DNA from: Bifiguratus adelaidae
Taxonomy: Eukaryota; Mucoromycota; Endogonomycetes; Endogonales
DNA: 64,000 bases
Assembly: GCA_002261195.1 (NCBI GenBank)
Contig: MVBO01000008.1
Coordinates: 1 to 64,000, forward strand
Direction of reading: 5' to 3'
Shown: positions 55,301-64,000 of the stretch, in pieces
How positions within the stretch are numbered: the stretch's first letter is position 1
Layout of the letters: every line of letters starts with the position of its first letter
Notes under the pieces: generated by a model
The model's database searches: none
What the model was told of the DNA's origin: nothing
The model's input: the letters and a program-made list of their open reading frames with translations, nothing else
Translations under genes and position numbers: made by a program

Positions 55301-58300
55301 ATGACGGGTATTACTCTACATCACAGCGCGGAAGAGATAAAATATCTTCAACGTCAAACTCGACATCCATCGATTTCACGAGGCTTCAAAAGGCAACGAC
55401 AACCTATAACAAGCTTTAACAGTCTACGAACGGCGTATCGATTGAAACGGGAAGATGTCAGGTACGAGTTAAGGCATAAACGAGTCTATATGGCAATGTC
55501 TGACACTATTGTAGGCAAGATGGAGCAACAAGTGGCTCAGAATTCATTGAGTGGCTCAAATTGATGACGAATTACGATTTCTATCGGAAGAGGCTGTTGT
55601 CGTTAAAGGAATCCAAGCAGCGTGTCATCATTTTTGTGAGTCTCCGGGCAATGCATACCCTTTCAAGCTAATTTTCATTGTAGATTATTGTAGACTTGAT
55701 TGTCGACTTCATGTTTTGCATCTTGTACGTGATCGATATGGTCTTTCGTACACCGGAGCGGGATTTATACCCTGACTGGCTTTTCATATCTCGACCTCGA
55801 CCCATATGGTACTCACTACAATGCACTTCGAATGACAACTAACTCCTGATCTAGGGTCTTGGATGTGTCGATGGCATCCTGGAATTTAGGCAGTTTTCTC
55901 ATCCGTAAGTATACACTGAGGCGAATTTGCATTTCAAAATAGCACTCAAGCGATAGATTTTGTTAGGAACTCTCTTCAATGACTCACCAATGCGATACCT
56001 CTTCAGTTTATATCCCTTGGTAGATTTGCTCACTTCGGTTCCTTTCATTGTTTCCTGCTTTATTCCTAATGGGCAGCTTCTATGGGGTAGGCGTCGCAGG
56101 ATGTGTACTGAGGAGGAGCATAATCGAGAAGCTTCTTAGTCCCTTATTTCCTGCGGAGTTGGATGCTCATTCCGCGTTTAACACGAGCCCTTAATTGGAA
56201 GCTCGATATGAAATTATCAGGTACGCAGATGATAAGTGCTCTTTCCTACAGGGACCTGACTCAAATTGTAAATGCAGAACAACCATTTGACCCGTTGAAG
56301 ATGAAGCTGATCATGCTGATATCATATCTAATTGTCATCATGTATAGCGGGATGGCTGCTTTTCAATATGTCGAGCTCGCTTTTGCCGACCACAGTCTGA
56401 GCCCTTTGGATTCCTTTTATTTCATGATCGTCACCATGTCCACGGTGGGGTACGGAGATATCACTGCACAATCTTGGGAAGCCCGATGCGTGGTGATCAT
56501 CATTATCCTTGTCACCTTGGGCGTCTTACCGGGGTTGATCTCCGGTGTGTTGGATACGTGGACCAAGAGCAATGGTAGGTCTTATTAATCAACCAGTGTA
56601 GGCGCTGTTTGTTTAGCAACAATCTCCAGCTGGAGGAGGGCAATACTCCCGCACGCGAACAAAGCACATTATCCTCGCAGGTCGCTGGGATAATATTGAT
56701 CGATTCAGGGACGCCGTTCACGGCTTCTTCGATGCTGTGAGTAAGCCATGCTAGTTTGTTTTCTTAATCTGACGCAAATTGCTCAGGAACAAATATCGGA
56801 AAGAAAGCTACATCTTGTTTTCCTAAGTCGATCGAAACCTTCTTCCGAGATCCAGGGGTTCATAACTTCAGATGTTTGGAAGTCCAAGATTACCTATTTA
56901 CAGGGTAGCCTTCTGGTAGGCATGCTTGATATTATCTCCATCACTGTACTCATGCATGAATCGCCCTATTTCCTAGCAAGAGGCCGATCTAAAACGAGTG
57001 GTAAGTGTCGTCACACGGTACATCTTAGTGTCTGCTTACACAGAAGTCTCTAATCATTATTTTAAACAGCAAGCTCGCTTCGCTGACGCAGTGTTTATAC
57101 TCGCAGGTAAAGAAAGCCGGCCTCCAAAGTTTGACAGATATTGATTTCAATTGATTAGATCGGAATGCAGCGAATCCTGTGGAGGAGGATGAACGGAATT
57201 GTCTCCGCTTATGGTCGTTCTATTCGTACACGCGCTCGGTTGTCCATGTACCCATCTACATTTACAATCTCTTGCCGCAAACCGAAGTCTTCCAGTACTA
57301 CGCTACAAGCACGGTCTGCGTGCAAGATTTCAAGCAGGTTTTGCTAGGTTACAACTGCTTATACATGGGTGCCAGTACGCTTATGGTCAATCTCATCCAT
57401 CAAAGTCAGCCTCCCGAAAACTACACTGAGCCATGGATGGCCCAATATGGTACGCACATCATCTTTGGACTTATCATGGTTCAGATAATTGAATGTTTCG
57501 CGCCCTCTGTAGGGGACGGTAGCGGAAACGAGATATACAGTGAAAAGATTAATCCGGTCTTCATCGGCATGACTTTTGCGCAATTAGCCTGGGTGAGCGA
57601 GAAGACGGATGATTTACGTGCAGCTGAGTAACAAGCAACGTGTTCAGTACATATTCATTGAATTCCAATGTGTTCTCATGGCTGTAAACACTTGGATCGA
57701 TGAGAAACAGTGTTTCCACGTCGTTCTCAATCCCGGCCATGATTACATCATGACTCGGTTTGATCAATGCATCTATATTGCTCAAAGTCCAAAAGAGATT
57801 CGGGATATTGCAGGCTTGGTGAGTTACGAGGCGTTTGAAGATTGATCCGTTCTTTGGCTTACTTCGCCGACATCTTCTAGTCCCAGGAAATGTTTGACGA
57901 AAGCCTGCTGAAATACAACGCTATCCCCGAATTTGCAAACGCTCAAAAGGTTTACCAATCTCGTCGACAGTCCATGACGGAACGATCGCAGCGGAGAATG
58001 CAATTAATGGAATCAACGGTTCATCCCATCAAGTCACCTTTAGCTAACAATTCTTCCCCCAATGCCCAATTTTTCAATAGACCCGGGTCCGCAAATGCTC
58101 CGGTGAGCCGAAGTCTCGCAGTCAATCACGATGACATTGTACTCTCCCCGTCGGATGCGTCATTCGTTGAAGCACAGGTACCATTGTGCCATCTGTTGCG
58201 TCAAAAGATATCCCAACCTCGAGCAGTTCGGCTCCTGGAAGCGTCACAGTGGCAAAACCATATCCTTATATGTATTTGCGGCAAAGTAGCCCCCTTGTAT

Positions 58301-59145
58301 CGCTTTCTGACAACTTTGAGGGCCGGACCCATCGCAGCTGCCGAATTTCGCGATATCGTTTTGCTGCTACCGAGATTGCCCACCGAGGAAGAATTCCAAA
58401 ATATATCCCGGCTGCCAAGAGTATTTTTCATGCAAGGAGACTGTAGAGCCAAGAAGGATTTGGAGCGTGCTGGAAGCCTGCAGGCGGAGAAAATCGTCTT
58501 TATTGGTTCAACTGGTAGCGATGCAGGAGGCAAGGAGCAACTTGTCGACGCGCCTGCTATCATGGCTTCTCATGTCGCTCACAACCTGTTCAAGGATAAT
58601 GGCATTAAGAAAAGCGTCATTGTTGAACTTTCCGAAAAGACAAACATTAAGTACCTCAACATTCTCTCACCCAACAACCATCAGGAACAATCCCATATCT
58701 TTTCTTCCCCTTTGTACGCGGGTGGTTATGTCATGATTGAATCTCTGCTGGATCACCTATTGTATCAGGTAAGCTTGCCATCGTCTGCGATACTTGTAGC
58801 TCATCCGAATTGCAGTCCTATCACAAATCGTCCATCTTAGACGTCATGAAGCTCCTCTGCGGGGTCCGCTACAAGTCATCGCTCCTTCTGGACGCGCTCG
58901 TGAATGTCGAATCCGCCCATTTGCGGACCATCCCTGTTCCAGCAGAGTACAGCGGCTTGGCTTACAAGAGATTATTCCAAGATTTGTGTCTAAAGCGAGC
59001 CGTGATTCCCATTGGGTTATACCGTGCATCCGATCCATCAGAGCTCGGTAACGACTTACCGTTCGTTTATACCAACCCGTTCTCTTCGCTCCTTCTGAAA
59101 TCCAACGATCTTGTTTATGTACTGCATACATCCTTTACCGGTTAA
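55301..59145 (+). CDS. Slo/BK-type potassium channel with RCK domains
   Basis: A K+ channel of the Slo family, with about 15 exons. The N-terminus is MTGITLHHSAEEIKYLQRQT, then a membrane domain (IIVDLIVDFMFCILYVIDMV, YLFSLYPLVDLLTSVPFIVS), S5 (KLIMLISYLIVIMYSGMAAF), the filter MSTVGYGDITA and S6 (IIILVTLGVLPGLISGVL). RCK1 starts KHIILAGRWDNIDRFRDAV and has VWKSKITYLQGSLL, FADAVFILADRNAANPVEED, QYYATSTVCVQDFKQVLLGY. RCK2 includes HILICICGKVAPLYRFL, FREIVLLLPRLPTEEE-like sequence and GSTGSDAGGKEQ. Where animal BK has its Asp-rich calcium bowl, this protein has LSPNNHQEQSHIF, so the bowl is absent. One intron (57593-57623) is only 31 nt. Membrane-domain exon joins before S4 are uncertain. It likely responds to ligands other than Ca2+ at the bowl. 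Confidence 0.88.
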
Positions 59146-59306
59146 AATGTATAAAGTATTGTGCGTTTGTAAAGTCAATCGTCGATAGGTCCAAGTCTTT
59201 CAAAAAGAATGTTTTTCTTTATGAGGTTTATATGTACAGGGACTTGACGCTAGACGAACTAGGTACAGCCTGAGATGCCGAAAATGATGTTTGATGACTG
59301 CATGCT

Positions 59307-61747
59307 TCATTCGATATCAACATCCATTTCACATGGTGTTGCCATATCCACGGCATCTTCAAACGCTTCTGCACCTTCACTTTCTTCCTTGACACCTTTT
59401 TCGTCCTCAGAGGGGTTTGCGGAGGTAGTTATGTCTATGTTTCCGGTCTGTTCGGACGGATCTGCCAGGGTGTAAATTTTTACATTTCCGTCTGCGAAGA
59501 ACATGAGCAACATTGGTCAGCTGGATAATTGCAAACCACTTACCGTCTGCACACGTATACAATTCGGGCCGCGTTGGGTGGAAGATGAGATCTCGCACTT
59601 CAATGTCCTCGTGATCCTTCAAGATCGCCGATACTTCGCCAGTCAATATATTGAAACAAAAGACTTGTCCTTGCAAGGTTGGTGCCATGAGGTAACGTCC
59701 ATTGGAGGCAATCTTTACTAGCCATGAATTGGAGTGATAACTGACAAAAAGGAGATGAGCATGGCTTCTTCAGGAAAAGCGCGTTTGCACCTACTCCTCA
59801 TGTTGGAAGCGTTTAACTTCTTCAACTCTGAAGACATCATTCTTGGTCACTGGATATACCAGTCGATGCAACGCGCAAGTATTTGGTTTCGTAGCTGTAG
59901 AAGGGAATTAATCGGGATTCTGCTGTGAACTGCCACACACGCGTTTACTTACCCACTGAGTTATCTTCGGCATCAAGCAGTTCAACTCCGCGCGTAATGA
60001 ACCAAGCAGTCTGGGGAGCATTGGATGCATCATTGCTGGGTACGGAGTTCTCGTTTGCCTCCGCTGTCTTCTGTCGAGTTGAAAGCTTCCGGTTTTCCTT
60101 GTCTTCCAACACGTCTTCTTGCTCACTATCATCCACCCAATTGATGAATCGTATGCAGTCACAGTATGACGAGTACATCTCTTCAAACGTTTGCAACAAC
60201 TGAAACAAACGCGATATGTATTTAGTCAGAAGTTTGAAACCTGCGAGATCTTACCTGTGCGTTTTCAAAGTCATATAGCTTCAGATGCTCGTCACATGCA
60301 GCCATAAAGTATTTGTTTCCGGTGTTAGGTATAAACGAAACCGTGAAGGCCATGCATGTGATGCCATCCGCCATACTTCTACTGTCCAAAAGCGTACTAT
60401 ACGACGTCCATGAGCATGGAATGGCTGACCATCACTGTACCTACGTCCAATCTTCAGACATGTGCCATCGCCAAATGTAGCCATCTTGACTGGTGGAAAT
60501 GAAGTAGTTCTCGCCCTTGAAACTTAGCGCCTTGACTGTCAATATCTCTTCCGCATGACCTTCGAGACGTGCTACCACTTTGCCCGTAAGTACGTTGAAG
60601 ACTTTGATGGGACATGGTAGAATATGATTGTCCTCGTCTTCGGCACTCCATCGATGTCTGTCCTTTAGCTTTCCGCCCACTGCCAGGTAAAGAGCCGGCT
60701 CAGAGGCTGTCGAATCTCTGCTTGTGTTGTTGAAATCAGGGGCGAAATTGCCGCAATAGTATTCGTCTATATGGGTTTCATCCTTGTCTCGAAGCTTGCA
60801 TAACAGCTTGAACTCATTCTCAACATCCCATATCCTTATTGAGCCCACGTTGCTGAAGGTTACCAAGAGGGCTCCGTCGGAGGAGAGGGTCATGCCCATG
60901 ATGGAACCTAAGATATTCATAAATATCACATTCGACAGATGGAAACTCGTTTCAGGAACCTACCTTGATCACTCACGTCCACTGGCAGAGTCGTTAGTGG
61001 GTGATCGGCGTTGATATACTCCAGCATGCCACTATTTGAGTTTGCATCGTGCTTCCAAAACTGGTCTGGATAGGCTTTCGCTAATGCAGCAATGGCTTTT
61101 GGGTCATAATGAGGTTTGATGGCCTGGAATGGGTGTGGCAATAGTTCAGGCCTTGAAAGCATCGGAAAATTATCTTCATCCTTACCTTCTTGCCCTTTTC
61201 TGGTTTCGTATCAGGCATGACATTGTTTCCGCTATCCGTATCTTGTAATGATTCCAGTACTTGTCTGCTTTTAGCTTCTTTCTTACTTGTGGCTATATCA
61301 TTTGATTTGGAAAGTTTAAGGTTCTTGGGTGTGCGTTTAGGTGTAGATTGAACAAAGGTGGAAGCTGACGGTGATTTTATGTCAGTATCGTCGTCCGAGT
61401 CCAACTGATCCTCCTCGGAAGTATTGCCAAAGACAGCAGACTTTCTAGTTGTGGCTGCCTTCTTGACGGTTTTCGTCTGCCGGCGAGAGCGAGTCGATGC
61501 CGATGCCTCTTCTTCCTCGTCCTCGAGCAGATCCGCAAAGTCAACCTCCTGAGAGAGTGAAGCCGACACTCTAATCTCGTCATCCGAGACCTCTTCATAA
61601 GTCACTACCTTTCTCACCCGCTGCTTGCGGTCGCGCGGTTCCTCGTATCCATAGTCGTGAATAACACGAGGCTTGCGAACGCGGCCCGTGGTGGAAATGT
61701 GCGTTTGAGTGGCAATGGTGGCTGTCTCCTTGACCTCGGTCGACATC
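59307..61747 (-). CDS. Nuclear WD40-repeat protein with a basic/acidic N-terminal tail
   Basis: About eight exons, roughly 640 residues. The N-terminus (MSTEVKETATIATQTHISTT, then GRVRKPRVIHDYGYEEPRDR) is followed by mixed basic and acidic low-complexity sequence with AT-hook-like RKPR, VVTYEEVSDDE and KRTPKNLKLSKS. The second half holds WD40 repeats: GSIMGMTLSSDGALLVTFSN with VGSIRIWDV, VFNVLTGKVVARLEGHAEEI with STSQDGYIWRWHM, then QVFCFNILTGEVSAILKDHE with ELYTCADDGNVKIYTL. The C-terminus is acidic (PSEDEKGVKEESEGAEAFED). I do not recognise an orthologue by name; a chromatin or replication role is suggested only by composition and by two ACGCGT boxes upstream. Converges with the channel gene, stops 161 bp apart. 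Confidence 0.8.
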
Positions 61748-61876
61748 TTGTCTATAGTACAACGACAAGTAGACTCCCAGTTACACGAAAAAGAGACAGA
61801 ATAATGCAAATGTGTCTACAGAGAGCAAAGAGAGAGAGAACAAGACGAGACGTGCCGTTCCACGCTTCAAATAATA

Positions 61877-61894
61877 ACGCGTCAAAACACGCGT
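61877..61894. promoter_or_regulatory. Pair of ACGCGT (MCB-type) boxes
   Basis: Two ACGCGT hexamers at 61877-61882 and 61889-61894, 130-147 bp upstream of the WD40 gene start. Paired MluI cell-cycle boxes are bound by MBF in yeasts and mark G1/S genes. ACGCGT is not rare elsewhere in this window's coding DNA, so the pairing and position are the main evidence. Confidence 0.4.
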
Positions 61895-62089
61895 AGTTTT
61901 AATTCATTAATTTAATAAAAGAAGAGTCGGTGAACTAGCCAACATTCACACGTCAACTTCTCACCACAAAGTAGGTGATGAGAGGACGAGTGAAGGCCAT
62001 GTCCATATCACCCGCCAAAGATTAGATAGAGTGGACTAGGAGTTAACCCAGTCGTATATTATCCTTACTCTTTAAATTGAGGCGTCTTT

Positions 62090-62275
62090 TCATCGATGGC
62101 TCAGCACGTCCATTAGTCGTTTGCATTTGAAATGATGCGGAATTATGGGATTGGCGTTGTGGATGATCTCTATACATTTATGGATAGCGTCTGTCCAACT
62201 GCAATAGCGGGGCTGTTCAACCAGGTCAATGGAAACCACATCCGGAGACAAACGTTGACTCTGACTGTTTGCCAT
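62090..62275 (-). CDS. Small hypothetical protein
   Basis: An ATG-led 61-codon frame (MANSQSQRLSPDVVSIDLVE, then CSWTDAIHKCIEIIHNANPI). It is amphipathic and protein-like in composition, stands alone between two promoters, and has no visible intron. I do not recognise it and it may be chance. Confidence 0.3.
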   Translation of the reverse strand: MANSQSQRLSPDVVSIDLVEQPRYCSWTDAIHKCIEIIHNANPIIPHHFKCKRLMDVLSHR

Positions 62276-62515
62276 GATTGAGTCTAGGTCTCAATGTCCA
62301 TTATTTGTTATCCACTTTTTGAAACTGGCAATGCGCGCCAAGTGTCATTATCTCGAGTGAGAGACATGACCAATATACCCCAACCATTCAGATAGAGAGT
62401 CTACACGAAGCAAAGCAGCAATGAATAGGATTCAATGCCATGCATGGTCGTCAGTCAATGCCAAGTTCAAGCAAAAAAAGCGTGAAATTGTGCGTTGCCT
62501 CATGAGCTGTTGGAC

Positions 62516-63493
62516 ATGAGAAAGATATACTGTTTGCTGCTGTGTTGCGTTCTGTTCGTGATTGGGCACGCTGCTCCCCAGAAGGTTGGCATTACGACAG
62601 CTGGACTGACGCTAAGCCGGCGAGCACCTCCACCTCCGGTTGCGGAAGAGGACGTTGTCAAGGATGTCAATGTAGGTCCTGCCGGGGACGAAGAGACGAC
62701 GAACCAAGATCCACACGCGCCTTTTGGCGAGGGCCTCGTAGACGACGCGAATGCCGGCATACCCGGAGCTGAGCCAGATAGTCTCTCAGATAACCTCGGC
62801 GAGCCCGAGGTGGAAGGTGAACCCGACGTGGCCCCGGTCGACGAGGATCTGGACGTGGTACCTCCAAATGAGGGGGAAGCTCCGGTTGATTCTCCAATGC
62901 GTCTTCCCAATGAAGCCGACGGCGACACCGAGGTCCCACCACTCGATAGACCCTCCAAGGACGACGATACGTTGCAGGTTGACTTGCCTACTTTTTCCGA
63001 TACCTACATTCCCCCTCATACAGGCATTTTCTTTCTCGTCTTCATCCTCATTCTCATCTTTGCCATCCCTCACACTCGACATGTCGTTCTACTGATGATT
63101 CGGCGACTGCTGGGCAAAGCACCTATCCATTCATACTCTGTTCTACCCACTGCCACGAACCATCAACGCACAACTTCCACAGATGACATCGCCTTGCAAT
63201 CGCCGATCACAATGAATGGTCATGGTCCTCGACCACGCAAAAAGTCCAAGGAAGAAGATAGGGCAGATTGGACGGTGGACATGTCGGCAGCCATCGACGA
63301 GGCTGATGGAAAACAGCAGGAGCCATCCTCTCAGCCGGTCCGAGGCATGCAATTGGGTCGAGCGAATAGTCACAAACGAACAAAGAGTACAGCTAGCCAG
63401 CCCATTCCAATGAACTCAGTGTCGACACCTGCAAAAGACAAAAAGGAAGAGGATATCGCTGAAAATGCAGATGAATGGACAGATGATTGGTAG
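62516..63493 (+). CDS. Secretory-pathway single-pass membrane protein, acidic
   Basis: One exon, about 325 residues. A signal peptide (MRKIYCLLLCCVLFVIGHAA) leads into a luminal or extracellular part of about 140 residues rich in Asp, Glu and Pro (EPEVEGEPDVAPVDED and similar), one membrane span (IFFLVFILILIFAIP) followed by basic residues (HTRHVVLLMIRRLLGK), and a cytosolic tail with basic patches (RPRKKSKEEDRADW) ending in the acidic aromatic DEWTDDW. Topology is type I. The family is not recognised. The C-terminal Trp/Asp motif could be a sorting or adaptor-binding signal; that is inference. The start at 62516 is chosen because it gives the signal peptide at once; upstream in-frame starts are not ATG. 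Confidence 0.75.
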   Translation: MRKIYCLLLCCVLFVIGHAAPQKVGITTAGLTLSRRAPPPPVAEEDVVKDVNVGPAGDEETTNQDPHAPFGEGLVDDANAGIPGAEPDSLSDNLGEPEVEGEPDVAPVDEDLDVVPPNEGEAPVDSPMRLPNEADGDTEVPPLDRPSKDDDTLQVDLPTFSDTYIPPHTGIFFLVFILILIFAIPHTRHVVLLMIRRLLGKAPIHSYSVLPTATNHQRTTSTDDIALQSPITMNGHGPRPRKKSKEEDRADWTVDMSAAIDEADGKQQEPSSQPVRGMQLGRANSHKRTKSTASQPIPMNSVSTPAKDKKEEDIAENADEWTDDW

Positions 63494-63637
63494 AAGGCAC
63501 GAATGTAAGAGTAGAATCAAATAGGTCATGCAATATGAATGAAATATCTACTTGAATCTTTCCCTGCCATGCCGCACATTGTGTTGGCAGAAAGGCAGGC
63601 ACTTATCTGCAAACCATCCAAGAAAGTCCCTGGCAAG

Positions 63638-64000
63638 CTACATAACTGATATCAGGTATTCAAACCACCATTCAATTGGAGACTGTTGAAATAGCTGCAT
63701 TCCATCAATAGATCTGAATGAGCGTCTACCTGTAAGAGCCTTTGGCTGACCCGACGAAGCGGATGATGGCGCTTCCGTGCAACCATAGCCAGATCTGTGA
63801 TGTATAGGTTACTATAGTTGATCCGCTCTTGCGCTCACTTGTACTGTGCTTGGACCAGCTTGGGGCCGTAGAACCCTGCACCGTATCCGAATCGTCTCTA
63901 AGCTGACAACCTAGCCAACGACGAACTGTTGCCTTAACGGAAACACGTAGGAAGAACCTGCCGGCTGCTGCGGAGACGATGTCTCCTAAACTTGCGCCTT
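63638..64000 (-). CDS. 3' end of an unidentified gene (runs off the window)
   Basis: Reading the minus strand from the right edge, an open frame gives SLGDIVSAAAGRFFLRVSVK then ATVRRWLGCQLRDDSDTVQG and SWSKHST, and reaches a GTGAGC donor near 63840. A 44-nt intron leads to LAMVARKRHHPLRRVSQRLL, and a short intron of about 35 nt leads to LFQQSPIEWWFEYLISVM and a stop at 63638. The frame is consistent across both joins and the composition is basic and protein-like. The family is unknown and the upstream part lies outside the window. Confidence 0.5.

Noticed and set aside
1-64000. CRISPR arrays, transposons or virus-derived elements
   Set aside because: No regularly spaced repeats, no transposase, reverse transcriptase, integrase or capsid-like frames, and no long terminal or inverted repeats were seen by eye.

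Overview
This 64 kb window is a gene-dense stretch of a fungal nuclear genome. About 29 protein-coding genes are supported on both strands. Most are cut by several short introns (about 45-70 nt) with recognisable branch sites such as CTGAC or CTAAT. Housekeeping eukaryotic genes (SEC61, NDC80, RRP4, BCS1, PWP1, ceramide synthase, asparagine synthetase) sit beside fungal families (Zn2Cys6 factor, DHA2 transporter, nucleolar FKBP). A Slo/BK-type potassium channel, a full BRPF architecture (PHD-PHD, bromodomain, PWWP) and a separate bacterial-type alanyl-tRNA synthetase suggest an early-diverging (non-Dikarya) fungus. That placement is inference; I could not run a phylogeny.

Layout. 1-3888 has no supported gene. 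3.9-12.1 kb: sugar transporter (-), PWP1 (+), ceramide synthase (-), NDC80 (+). 12.6-17.1 kb: a small hypothetical gene, asparagine synthetase (-) and a Cys-rich GPI-type surface protein (+). 17.1-19.7 kb is gene-poor with C/T-rich tracts and one doubtful small gene. 19.8-29.6 kb: a 96-residue membrane protein, a CRAL-TRIO protein, a short-chain dehydrogenase, a TMEM53-type hydrolase, a tandem Zn2Cys6 protein, an RsmE-type rRNA methyltransferase and a membrane-anchored aldehyde dehydrogenase. 29.8-34.2 kb: a divergent pair encoding the two subunits of a bacterial-type acyl-CoA carboxylase. 34.2-41.4 kb: RRP4, mitochondrial uS5, a small Cdc48-binding candidate, SEC61 alpha, BCS1 and a DUF4112 protein. 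41.6-45.9 kb: an intact DHA2 transporter, a dehydrogenase and a broken second transporter copy. 46.1-54.0 kb: AlaRS, nucleolar FKBP and BRPF (with a 10-N assembly gap). 55.3-63.5 kb: Slo-type K+ channel, a WD40 nuclear protein and a secretory single-pass membrane protein. A partial gene runs off the right edge.

How the genes relate. Neighbours are mostly unrelated functionally, but spacing is tight: convergent stops are 58-160 bp apart and several divergent pairs share 72-300 bp promoters. Real functional links are the carboxylase pair (biotin carboxylase/BCCP with carboxyltransferase) and the transporter-dehydrogenase-transporter remnant cluster, whose promoters share short palindromic sites. 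No rRNA, CRISPR array, recognisable transposon or virus-derived element was seen. Exon joins were made by eye from reading frame and splice consensus, so exon ends may be off by a few bases.
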